NCBI RefSeq assembly: GCF_003201815.1
Contig: NZ_QJKB01000007.1
Location: 124,001-188,000, forward strand
Length of the DNA: 64,000 nt
Direction: 5' to 3'
Source of the DNA: Undibacterium pigrum
GTDB taxonomy: Bacteria; Pseudomonadota; Gammaproteobacteria; Burkholderiales; Burkholderiaceae_D
Position numbers and translations under genes: made by a program. The notes beneath the pieces are model-generated. The model had not been told where the DNA came from. It saw only the letters and a program-made list of their open reading frames with translations, and did no database searches. Of the stretch, positions 1-7,890 are shown one piece after another. The first letter of the stretch is position 1; each line of letters begins with the position of its first letter.

Positions 1-370
1 CCAGGCTTATCGTCTGTATCAGGCTGCCTTTGGCCGCAAGCCTGATCTGGCAGGGCTGGGATACTGGATAGACAGGATGGACCATGGTGTCAGCCTTACC
101 CAGGTGGCTGCAGGATTTTTCCAGTCGGCAGAGTTCCAGAAACTGTATGGTTCTTTCCCCAGCACGGCGACGCTGATCACGAATTTCTACCAGAATGTCT
201 TGCACCGCGCACCAGACCAGGCGGGTTTTGATTACTGGTCCAACCAGATCAACCGCGGCCAGATCACACCCGCAGGCGCACTCGCGAGTTTTTGTGAAAG
301 CACAGAAAACCAGGCGCAAGTCATAGGGCAGATACAAAACGGTATTGTCTATACCGAGTGGCTGGGCTAG
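1..370 (+). CDS. DUF4214 domain protein, C-terminal end only (partial)
   Basis: The reading frame is open from the first base and ends at TAG 368-370, so only the last 122 residues of a longer protein are present. They are one DUF4214 domain, with the hallmarks AYRLYQAAFGRKPDLAGLGYW, the 'FxQSAEFQKLYG' segment, 'NVLHRAPDQAGFDYW' and a final 'NGIVYTEWLG'. The same tail closes the proteins ending at 2855, 4310, 6608 and 41733. In those paralogues it follows RTX calcium-binding repeats, so an exported RTX protein is likely, but the upstream part is outside the window. The role of DUF4214 is not established; a part in type I export or surface retention is inference. Confidence 0.85.
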   Translation, partial: QAYRLYQAAFGRKPDLAGLGYWIDRMDHGVSLTQVAAGFFQSAEFQKLYGSFPSTATLITNFYQNVLHRAPDQAGFDYWSNQINRGQITPAGALASFCESTENQAQVIGQIQNGIVYTEWLG

Positions 371-998
371 TGCTTGATGAGGTGAGCAATGCAATGAAGC
401 GGCGCTGCGGCGCTACGGTACTACTGCGCTAAGGGGCGGGCAGGCTATGATTTTTGGGTGGCATAGTTCAATCAGGATCTGGTCGCCCGCCGCTGCATTT
501 GCCTGCCATCCATGATCACGGCAAGTCCGCACTCAGTCTATAGTCTGCGGTGAGACAGCGGCATAGCTGATGCCCGCGGCTGTTTATGTTGAATAATCGT
601 GAGCAATCGTGAATACTCGCGAACATTTTTTCTGCAACGCCCTTAATTACCTGCAAATTCCTGGACTGAAGTTTCAGTGCGCCATTGCTGCCTGCATTCA
701 GTACAGTCTTGCAATCGACTACCTGTGTTCAATAAAATGTAAGCATTGAAACAAAATATTACATATACTTACAGGCTTGTTCTGAGTCTGGATGCCAATT
801 CAAAAAATAAACAGCGTGAGCAAAATCAGCAAAACAGGCGATACCTATTGTTTCGGTGACGGCATCGAGGGCATGTGAATTGATAGTGATGGCATGTCAG
901 GAACTGGAATTGATTTGCGCAGCCTGGCAAAGGCAGAGGATAAATCGCCTTGCATGGACAGAATTTTCTAACTAACTTTTATAGCCAAGGTCAGCTTT
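371..998. other. 628-base gap without a convincing gene
   Basis: No credible coding frame was found. Just after the upstream stop there is a GC-rich stretch (about 405-425) resembling the terminator stem that follows the next gene, but without a clean hairpin and T-run. An AT-rich stretch holds a spaced inverted repeat, TGTAAG at 738-743 and CTTACA at 768-773, nested in CCTGT/ACAGG. It could be an operator for the gene starting at 999. This is inference from symmetry only. Confidence 0.4.
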
Positions 999-2855
999 AT
1001 GTCTTATGTTTACGGTCTGAATTCAAATGCAGATGAAAGAACCATCACGATAGATTCATTCAATCGCACCAGCGTCTACAAGCTCGGTAATGGTACGCGT
1101 TCGTTTGGTAAATTGTCGGCCTCGGACACGACAGACTGGTATCAGATGGATCTTGATGGCCCCGGCATTTATTCTATCGTGGTGTCCAATGATGCATTGA
1201 ATAATTACCGTGGCAATACCTGGAGTTCCAGCTATTCCGGCGTCAAGATAGAGATTACCGATAGTGCAGGCAATGTGCTGTCTACACTCACACCTGCCAC
1301 TGCCCAGACTTACAATGATGGTGCCATCAAGTTCAGTTATACAGGCGGTTATAACCACGGAGGTTACTTCGTCAAGGTCACCAATCTAGGCAACACCAAT
1401 GCTGACTATGTGATTGGCCTCAGCAATGCGGTCGTCAAGAATGATGTCACGCCGCCAGTGTTGAATTCCCTAAATATCCCCTCGGTTATCAATGTGGTCA
1501 AAGGAGATGTGAGCATCGCCTTGAAAGCTATCGCAACCGATTATGAGTCGGGCATACGTTATGTGTCCATCATCACTGATCCGCCATTGACATATGATGT
1601 AAAAACCGATGGTGGTACTTATGCAGGTATTGTGCTCGGTGGTTTTAAAGACCCCTGGGTCGATGGTACGACTAACCAAACATTTACCATTGCTGGCAGT
1701 AACCCCAATGGCTACTACAATGTCTCGCGGGTAGAAGTGGCGGACATGGCGGGCAATGTCTCTGTCTACAACGTCGCCCAGTTACAAAAAATGGGTATCA
1801 ACACCTCCATCCGCGTGGTGGGGCAGGGTGATACGACGGCACCGACTGCGGTGTCTTTCACACCCACGCCATCGGGCAAGTCCGTGCCCATCAATAGCGA
1901 CATCGTCGTCACCTTCAGTGAAGAAATTGCACGCGGGACTGGTCACATTCTGCTCAAGGATGCGGCAGGCAAAACTGTGGCTGATTTTGATTCAGCATTC
2001 AGCACCAATCTCACGCTATCTGGCAATAGCCTGACGATACATCCAGGTAGCCCGCTATCGTATGACACCACATACAGCCTCGTCATCCCTGGTGGCAGCA
2101 TCAAAGACCTGGCTGGCTACAACTATGCGGGTAGCAGCAGCTATACATTTTCTACTATTGGCAGTTTTGTCGCGCCCGGCCTTGTCATCAACGGCACTGC
2201 AGGGCCAGATTATCTGACCGGCACCAGCAGTAGTGACACCATCTCTGGCGGGGCGGGTAATGACGTTTTTATTGGTGGTGGCGGCAATGACAGCATCTCC
2301 GGCGGCAGCGGAACTGATACCCTGCTGTTGTCCGGCAAACTTGCCAATTACTACGGCACAGGCACGCTCGATAATCTGGTGTTGAAAGACAATGTCGGCA
2401 ATGACGGTACCATCAGCATGAGCCAGGTAGAACGCCTGCAATTCAGTGATGTTGCCCTGGCCTTTGATACTGACGGTGTCGCCGGCCAGGCTTACCGCAT
2501 TTATCAGGCCGCATTTGGCCGCAAGCCTGACCTGGCTGGTCTGGGTTACTGGATCAAGGACATGGACAAGGGTGCCAGCCTGACCACGGTGGCTGCCGGT
2601 TTCTTCCAGTCGGCAGAATTCCAGCAACTGTATGGCAGCAATCCCAGCACCAATACCCTGATCACCAACTTTTACCAAAACGTCTTGCACCGCGCACCAG
2701 ATCAGGCAGGTTTTGATTATTGGTCCAACCAGTTCGCCAAGGGCCTGATCACCCCTGCTGCTGCACTTGCCAGTTTTTGCGAAAGCGCAGAAAACCAGGC
2801 ACAGGTCATAGGGCAGATACAAAACGGCATTACCTATACCGTATGGCTGGGTTAG
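999..2855 (+). CDS. RTX adhesin-like protein with PPC-like, Ig-like and DUF4214 domains
   Basis: A 618-residue protein without a signal peptide. Residues about 20-140 resemble a bacterial pre-peptidase C-terminal type beta domain. Residues 145-275 form a repeat unit beginning 'TPPVLNSLNIP' that recurs in the next gene. Residues 280-395 look like a Big_5/SbsA Ig-like domain ('TTAPTAVSFTPTPSGKSVP'). Residues 398-440 carry short RTX nonapeptide repeats (GGAGNDVFIGGGGND) that should bind calcium. Residues 494-618 are DUF4214. The ATG at 999 is preceded by AAGG. The architecture fits a type I-secreted surface or extracellular protein, but no transporter gene lies in the window. The function is unknown; adhesion is inferred from the Ig-like modules. 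Confidence 0.85.
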   Translation: MSYVYGLNSNADERTITIDSFNRTSVYKLGNGTRSFGKLSASDTTDWYQMDLDGPGIYSIVVSNDALNNYRGNTWSSSYSGVKIEITDSAGNVLSTLTPATAQTYNDGAIKFSYTGGYNHGGYFVKVTNLGNTNADYVIGLSNAVVKNDVTPPVLNSLNIPSVINVVKGDVSIALKAIATDYESGIRYVSIITDPPLTYDVKTDGGTYAGIVLGGFKDPWVDGTTNQTFTIAGSNPNGYYNVSRVEVADMAGNVSVYNVAQLQKMGINTSIRVVGQGDTTAPTAVSFTPTPSGKSVPINSDIVVTFSEEIARGTGHILLKDAAGKTVADFDSAFSTNLTLSGNSLTIHPGSPLSYDTTYSLVIPGGSIKDLAGYNYAGSSSYTFSTIGSFVAPGLVINGTAGPDYLTGTSSSDTISGGAGNDVFIGGGGNDSISGGSGTDTLLLSGKLANYYGTGTLDNLVLKDNVGNDGTISMSQVERLQFSDVALAFDTDGVAGQAYRIYQAAFGRKPDLAGLGYWIKDMDKGASLTTVAAGFFQSAEFQQLYGSNPSTNTLITNFYQNVLHRAPDQAGFDYWSNQFAKGLITPAAALASFCESAENQAQVIGQIQNGITYTVWLG

Positions 2856-2906
2856 TGATATTTGTTGGTGCTCAGGATTAGATTGTAAGCAGTGAGCAAT
2901 GACATG

Positions 2907-2935
2907 GGGCGGCGCTAGTGCCGCCCTTTTTTATT
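2907..2935 (+). terminator. Rho-independent terminator after the 999-2855 gene
   Basis: A perfect 7-bp GC stem (GGGCGGC at 2907-2913, GCCGCCC at 2920-2926) with a six-base loop is followed directly by TTTTTTATT. It lies 52 bases after the stop codon, so the array members are probably transcribed separately. Confidence 0.85.
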
Positions 2936-3092
2936 GTCCGCGCTAACAGTAAATGATTGCCAGATAATAAATGTTTCAATATTGCAAAATAAATACTTGT
3001 TATATTTGTAAATATTGCCTATCCTGCAAGAATGTGATGGCGAGGTCTTGCGCTTGCCATGTATTTCTGAATCTTTACGAAGGTGGCCCAAG

Positions 3093-4310
3093 ATGCATAC
3101 TGCAATCCCTGAGGTAGTAAGTCCAACTGAATATCCGGCAGACGCATCGTCTTCTGCCAGCAATCATACTGTCCTGCTGCAGCCTCCACCGACGCTGACC
3201 ATCAAGGCGGCAGTTGATACCACGCCACCAGTCTTGAAATCGCTGAACATACCCGCCACTGTGAATTTGTCGAAAGGCGATACACCGCTGGTGATTACTG
3301 CCGTGGCGAGTGACGAGGGTTCTGGTGTCAGCAGTGTGGTGATAGAACTGGATGCATTTTTGGGGCACGTCGTCAAACGACATGGTGGCACGCTCAGCAC
3401 CTTTGAAATGGATGGTGAAGACGATACCTGGGCCGACGGCCAGTCCAGCCAGACCTATACCATCACCATGGTCAATCAGGACCGTGTGTATCAGGTTGTG
3501 GGGGCGCAAGTCTTTGATAAAGCAGGCAACGTCAGCAACTATAGTGCGGCCCAGTTGAAGGCCCTGGGTGTCAATACCTCCATCAGCGTTACGGGCTCGA
3601 TTGGTGCTATCGCGATCGATCCGAGTGCGCTGAGTTTGGTGGTCAGTGGCACTGAGGGCAGTGACTATCTGACTGGCAGCAAAAGCAATGAGACTTTTCT
3701 TGCTGGTGGCGGTAATGACATCGTGGTAGCCAGCGGTGGCAACGACTTTGTCAATGGAGGTGCCGGGCTGGACACGCTGGTCTTGTCAGGCAAGATGGCC
3801 AACTATACGGTCTCGACAGATGCAGGCTATGTGAGCTTCAATGACACTACCGGTGTGGATGGCAAGAATTCTTTAAGCGCAGTCGAGAGAGTGCAGTTTG
3901 CTGATGCCGCCATGGCCTTCGATATCAATGGCGCAGCAGGGCAGGCATACCGTCTGTATCAGGCGGCATTTGCGCATCAGCCTGACAAGGCCGGGCTGGG
4001 CTACTGGATCAAATCCCTGGACTATGGCGTCAGCCTGAACACGGTGGCGAGCAGTTTTATCCAGTCGGCAGAATTCCAGAAGCTGTATGGCAGCAATCTT
4101 GATACGACCAGCTTCATCAATCAGCTGTACCAGAATGTCCTGCACCGCGCACCCGACCAGGCTGGTCTGGATTACTGGTCAAATCAACTCAGTAAAGGCA
4201 TTGTGACTCAGGGAGTGGCACTCGCCAGTTTTTGCGAGAGCGCAGAAAACCAGGCGCAGTTGATAGGCCAGATACAAAACGGCATTGTCTATACGGTGTG
4301 GCAGGCTTGA
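3093..4310 (+). CDS. RTX protein with Ig-like repeat and DUF4214 domain
   Basis: A 405-residue paralogue of its neighbour. After a short unstructured N-terminus, residues about 45-170 repeat the 'TPPVLKSLNIPATVNLSKGD' unit of the 999-2855 protein. Residues 184-230 are RTX repeats (GGGNDIVVASGGNDF) and residues 279-405 are DUF4214. ATG 3093 was chosen because GAAGGTGG lies just upstream; an in-frame TTG at 3015 would add 26 poorly conserved residues. No signal peptide is visible, which fits type I export. Compared with its neighbour it lacks the PPC-like and Big_5 modules, suggesting duplication followed by domain loss or gain. Confidence 0.82.
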   Translation: MHTAIPEVVSPTEYPADASSSASNHTVLLQPPPTLTIKAAVDTTPPVLKSLNIPATVNLSKGDTPLVITAVASDEGSGVSSVVIELDAFLGHVVKRHGGTLSTFEMDGEDDTWADGQSSQTYTITMVNQDRVYQVVGAQVFDKAGNVSNYSAAQLKALGVNTSISVTGSIGAIAIDPSALSLVVSGTEGSDYLTGSKSNETFLAGGGNDIVVASGGNDFVNGGAGLDTLVLSGKMANYTVSTDAGYVSFNDTTGVDGKNSLSAVERVQFADAAMAFDINGAAGQAYRLYQAAFAHQPDKAGLGYWIKSLDYGVSLNTVASSFIQSAEFQKLYGSNLDTTSFINQLYQNVLHRAPDQAGLDYWSNQLSKGIVTQGVALASFCESAENQAQLIGQIQNGIVYTVWQA

Positions 4311-4333
4311 GTAACAAACCGCTGACGGGATGT

Positions 4334-4362
4334 AAAAGACCAGGCATGCCTGGTCTTTTTTT
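4334..4362 (+). terminator. Rho-independent terminator
   Basis: A 12-bp perfect inverted repeat (AAAAGACCAGGC at 4334-4345, GCCTGGTCTTTT at 4348-4359) has a two-base centre and runs into a T-tract, 24 bases after the RTX gene ending at 4310. Confidence 0.85.
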
Positions 4363-4580
4363 GTTTCAGACTGGCAGCGACTGCCGGGGCAGAAATACAG
4401 GCGGCCAGCCAGACTGCATGAGTCAACTCTGACGGCAGAATAAGCAAGCAACCGGCAAGCCCGCTCACTGAAAACGGGTGACTGAAAACAGGGGGATCGC
4501 TTACAATATTGAGCTTATGCCTGTCTTCATACAGCTTGATACAAGCTGCCTCTATTGGTTCACCTGCAAAACGAATTTTC

Positions 4581-6608
4581 ATGGCTACCTACATACCCTA
4601 TTATCCTTCGAATCCCATCACCAGGGCGATGTTCAATTTTGATGGCATCGTACCTGGATTTGTTAACTACATTTTGTCCGGGTATATCCGGGTATCGGTA
4701 TCGGATAGTTTTCCTGCGGACGTAAATCAGGGGGGGAGTGATTATCCCTGGACGCAAACGCAGTTGAACAATATTAACGCCATACTGGATATATATTCCC
4801 AGTTTGCCAATCTGTCGTTTTCCAGCGTGGTTGATTATGATGTCTATAACGGTAACACGCTGGTGACACCGGCCGTGGTTGGTGCTGCGAATTTGTCAGA
4901 CATCAATATCAATTGGCTCAACCGCAAGGACTTGAACTATAGCGGCGAATCAGCTGGTGCCACTGATAAAAGTTTTGGCTACACCGGCGCTGCAGGTGAT
5001 ATTGTGCTCAACCAGGCGACGGCGCAGTTCCAGGGTGACTATACCTTGGGGCCTTTTAGTCACGCGGCGCAAACCCTGATGCACGAACTGGGCCATTCAC
5101 TGGGCTTGTCACATCCACATAGCATATACAAGAATGGTGTTCCCACCATTACGGCAGATTACGCCGCCACGCAATCTCTGGGGTTCAATCTGCTGGGTTT
5201 CAAGACAACAAGCGCGCAGGACATGTACAAGGAATATTTTTCCATCATGTCTTATGATGATCAGAATTATTCTGCCTATCTGCATGCTTATACACCCATG
5301 ATCCTGGACGTGATTGCCCTGCAACTGGCTTATGGCGAGGGCAAGGGAACTAGCGGTAGTGGCGATGACACGATTGTTTCCGGCACTGATGGCTACCGTA
5401 CCTATTTCGATAAAGGCGGCATAGACACCGTCGACCTGTCTCATTACACCCAGGGCGCTTACTTTTCCATGGGCTTTGCTATCACGGGAGCACCGCATCT
5501 GGTTGGTGTGGCCATGAGTTATGACGACGGTTTGAACACCATACTCAAGGGTGGCGATCCCGTCAGCTTGCGCTGGTTTTATGGTGAATATGAAAATGCC
5601 ATAGGCTCAGCGCAAGATGACATCATCGCAGGAAACAGCTTGTCCAATAATATCAAGGGCGGCACAGGCAATGACTTGATCGGCGGCTGGGGTGGTAATG
5701 ATTTGCTGTTTGGCGAAGCTGGCAATGACAGTATGGAAGGCGGCGACGGCAACGACACCATGATGGGTGGCGATGGTGATGATCGCTTCGACTGGGTAGA
5801 AGGCTTCAGGGCTGGTAATGACGTCATGGTAGGCGGCAGGGGAAATGATACCTATGTTCTTGACAGCGCACTTGATCAGGTTCTGGAGAGCCAAAACGAG
5901 GGTATCGATACTGTATGGGTGAACTTCAATAGTTCATTGAGCAGTTTTGCCAACGTTGAAAACCTGCGCGCCTATGATAGTGCCAGCGTTCGCCTGACCG
6001 GCAATGCCGGCAATAATCTCATGTCTGGTTCTACCGGCAATGACACCATCGATGGTGGGGCAGGCAAGGATATTGTTTACTATGGGGGCAATGCATCCCG
6101 CTATCAGATCAGCAAGTCGGCTGATACTTTCATCGTCAAGGACAGTACCGGACAGGCTGGCACGGATATCCTGAGCAATGTAGAGTTGCTTGAGTTTGAT
6201 GACCACTACGTCTCCTTTGATGTCAACGGTATTGCGGGCCAGGCTTATCGCCTGTACCAGGCCGCCTTTGACCGCAAGCCTGATTTTGCCGGCCTGGGTT
6301 ACTGGATCAGGGACATGGAAAAAGGCTCCAGCCTGACGACCGTGGCAACGGGCTTTTTCTCTTCTGCCGAGTTCCAGAAGCTGTATGGCAAAGCGCCCAG
6401 CAACACCACACTGATCACCAATTTCTACAGCAATGTCTTGCACCGCTCGCCGGACAAGGCTGGCTTTGATTATTGGCTGACTGCCATGGACAGCGGCAAA
6501 ATCAGTGCGGCTGCCGCACTCGCCAGTTTTTGTGAAAGCACAGAAAACCAGGCCCAGGTGATAGGGGTCATACAAAATGGGATTGAATATCAGGAATGGC
6601 TGGGGTGA
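4581..6608 (+). CDS. Serralysin-type (M10) metalloprotease with RTX repeats and DUF4214 tail
   Basis: A 675-residue predicted secreted zinc endopeptidase. The zinc motif HELGHSLGLSH occupies residues 168-178 (H168, E169, H172, H178) and is followed by the Met-turn 'SIMSYDD' and the serralysin-like 'YTPMILDVIALQLAYG'. Residues about 255-525 contain many RTX repeats such as GGWGGNDLLFGEAGND, expected to bind calcium. Residues 549-675 are DUF4214. ATG 4581 is preferred; an in-frame TTG at 4509 would add 24 residues, and the ribosome-binding site is weak for both. Serralysins normally leave by type I secretion and lack a signal peptide, as here. The DUF4214 tail is shared with the neighbouring non-protease proteins. 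Confidence 0.88.
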   Translation: MATYIPYYPSNPITRAMFNFDGIVPGFVNYILSGYIRVSVSDSFPADVNQGGSDYPWTQTQLNNINAILDIYSQFANLSFSSVVDYDVYNGNTLVTPAVVGAANLSDININWLNRKDLNYSGESAGATDKSFGYTGAAGDIVLNQATAQFQGDYTLGPFSHAAQTLMHELGHSLGLSHPHSIYKNGVPTITADYAATQSLGFNLLGFKTTSAQDMYKEYFSIMSYDDQNYSAYLHAYTPMILDVIALQLAYGEGKGTSGSGDDTIVSGTDGYRTYFDKGGIDTVDLSHYTQGAYFSMGFAITGAPHLVGVAMSYDDGLNTILKGGDPVSLRWFYGEYENAIGSAQDDIIAGNSLSNNIKGGTGNDLIGGWGGNDLLFGEAGNDSMEGGDGNDTMMGGDGDDRFDWVEGFRAGNDVMVGGRGNDTYVLDSALDQVLESQNEGIDTVWVNFNSSLSSFANVENLRAYDSASVRLTGNAGNNLMSGSTGNDTIDGGAGKDIVYYGGNASRYQISKSADTFIVKDSTGQAGTDILSNVELLEFDDHYVSFDVNGIAGQAYRLYQAAFDRKPDFAGLGYWIRDMEKGSSLTTVATGFFSSAEFQKLYGKAPSNTTLITNFYSNVLHRSPDKAGFDYWLTAMDSGKISAAAALASFCESTENQAQVIGVIQNGIEYQEWLG

Positions 6609-6789
6609 TGGCCGGGATGATGGCTCGGGTGATAGCGGCAGGGGAAAGCATCAGGCGGGTGCCAGGCTGCTGAGTTGACGGGGTGTGGAGACAGAGCGTG
6701 GGCAAGGGGGATTCTTGACATATCAGGTATTTACTACTTAAATGGTATAGCCTGATTTGTTGTGTCCCTCACTCATAAAGGAGCTCTCC

Positions 6790-7566
6790 ATGCCTGTACT
6801 GTCGCTGCCACGTACTGCCATTTTGTTTGCTGGTCTACTGTGCTCAGGCGTTTGCCTGGCCGCTGAACCCATCACGATTTGCATAGGCAATACCGCCTCG
6901 CCACCATTCTTGTTCCCGAACAAGGAAGGCACGGTACAGGTATTGATACGCATGGCGGCAGAGCAGCAGGGTTTGCAGATCAAGTTCCAGCCCATGTTGC
7001 CGACCAAGTGCGCAGAAGAGATACGGGCCGGTACTATTCATTCAGGTGCAGCCATGGGTTTTACGGCAGCCAATCAGGAATTTGCTGCCTTTCCCATGAA
7101 GAAGGCTGGTGAGGCAGATACCAGCAAGGCGGTCGGGGCAGCGCGTTCTGTGGTGTACCGCATGAAGGGGAGCAAGGCAGACTGGAACGGCAGCAGTTTT
7201 TCTGAAGTCAAACAAGGGGTCTTGTTCGCCAAGGGTAATTCCGTGTTCACTGAAAAACTCAAGGCATTGAAAGTGCCCTTCAATGATGAGACCGCCACGT
7301 TTCAAAAGAATCTTCTGAAGATGGTGGCAGGTCAGGGAGAGCTGGTCATCGGCTTTGAGCATGAAGGCAAGATCAGGATGGAAGAGCCAGAGTTCGCTGG
7401 CAAGATCGAAGTCTTGCCGACACCATTTACCGAGGCCTATTATTTCATGGCCTTTTCCAAAAAATACTACGAAGCCAATGCCGCACAGGTAGATGGCCTG
7501 TGGGCAGCCATCGCCAAGACGCGCACTAATCCAGCGTATTTGTCAGCGATCAAGGGCATACAGTAA
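6790..7566 (+). CDS. Periplasmic solute-binding protein, SBP_bac_3-like
   Basis: A 258-residue protein with a clear signal peptide (hydrophobic residues about 8-24, probable cleavage near 'CLA-AEP'). The mature part starts 'ITICIGNTASPPFLFPNK', the usual opening of family 3 (amino-acid type) solute-binding proteins, followed by 'MLPTKCAEEIRAGTIHSGAAMGF'-like lobe sequence. AAGGAG lies 8 bases before ATG 6790, which rules out the upstream TTG at 6757. No permease or ATPase genes are adjacent, so it may serve a distant transporter or act as a sensor input. The ligand cannot be told from sequence. Confidence 0.75.
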   Translation: MPVLSLPRTAILFAGLLCSGVCLAAEPITICIGNTASPPFLFPNKEGTVQVLIRMAAEQQGLQIKFQPMLPTKCAEEIRAGTIHSGAAMGFTAANQEFAAFPMKKAGEADTSKAVGAARSVVYRMKGSKADWNGSSFSEVKQGVLFAKGNSVFTEKLKALKVPFNDETATFQKNLLKMVAGQGELVIGFEHEGKIRMEEPEFAGKIEVLPTPFTEAYYFMAFSKKYYEANAAQVDGLWAAIAKTRTNPAYLSAIKGIQ

Positions 7567-7584
7567 CATCGTAAAAACAACGGC

Positions 7585-7745
7585 AAGACCACGCACCACA
7601 GAGGCACAGAGACAGCGCAGAGAAAATCAAATTTGAGAGAGATTCATACTCTCTCAAAAGCTTCCTCTGTGCCCCTCTGTGCCCCTCTGTGCCCCTCTGT
7701 GTGTCCTTTGTGTTTGCGTGCCTCTGTGGTGAGCTTTTTGGTCTT
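7585..7745. repeat. Palindromic intergenic element (AAGACC...GGTCTT type), copy 1
   Basis: The element opens with AAGACC and closes with GGTCTT. Just inside are CACCACAGAGGCACAGAG and its inverse CCTCTGTGGTG. In the middle are a perfect 10-bp hairpin (TTTGAGAGAG at 7632-7641, CTCTCTCAAA at 7649-7658) and about four tandem copies of the 10-mer CCTCTGTGCC (7664-7703). A second full copy lies at 31596-31751 and half copies lie near 57838 and 58047. It fills most of the gap between the genes ending at 7566 and starting at 7891. Confidence 0.75.
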
Positions 7746-7890
7746 ATGGTACTTTCGATTGATGCACAGTTTGATGCACAGTTTAATGACAGCGAAATGA
7801 CAAACATGAAAATAGGCGGTGTGTTGCAAAGCCCCCTCACGCGGGTGTTTTGATGTTGCGTCGCACTAGCTCATTTGCTACATTGCAGCC

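Noticed and set aside
2055..2822. Long minus-strand frame opposite the RTX gene
   Set aside because: It mirrors the conserved DUF4214/RTX coding sequence; similar antisense frames occur opposite each paralogue (for example 5934-6575), and no domain or ribosome site supports them.
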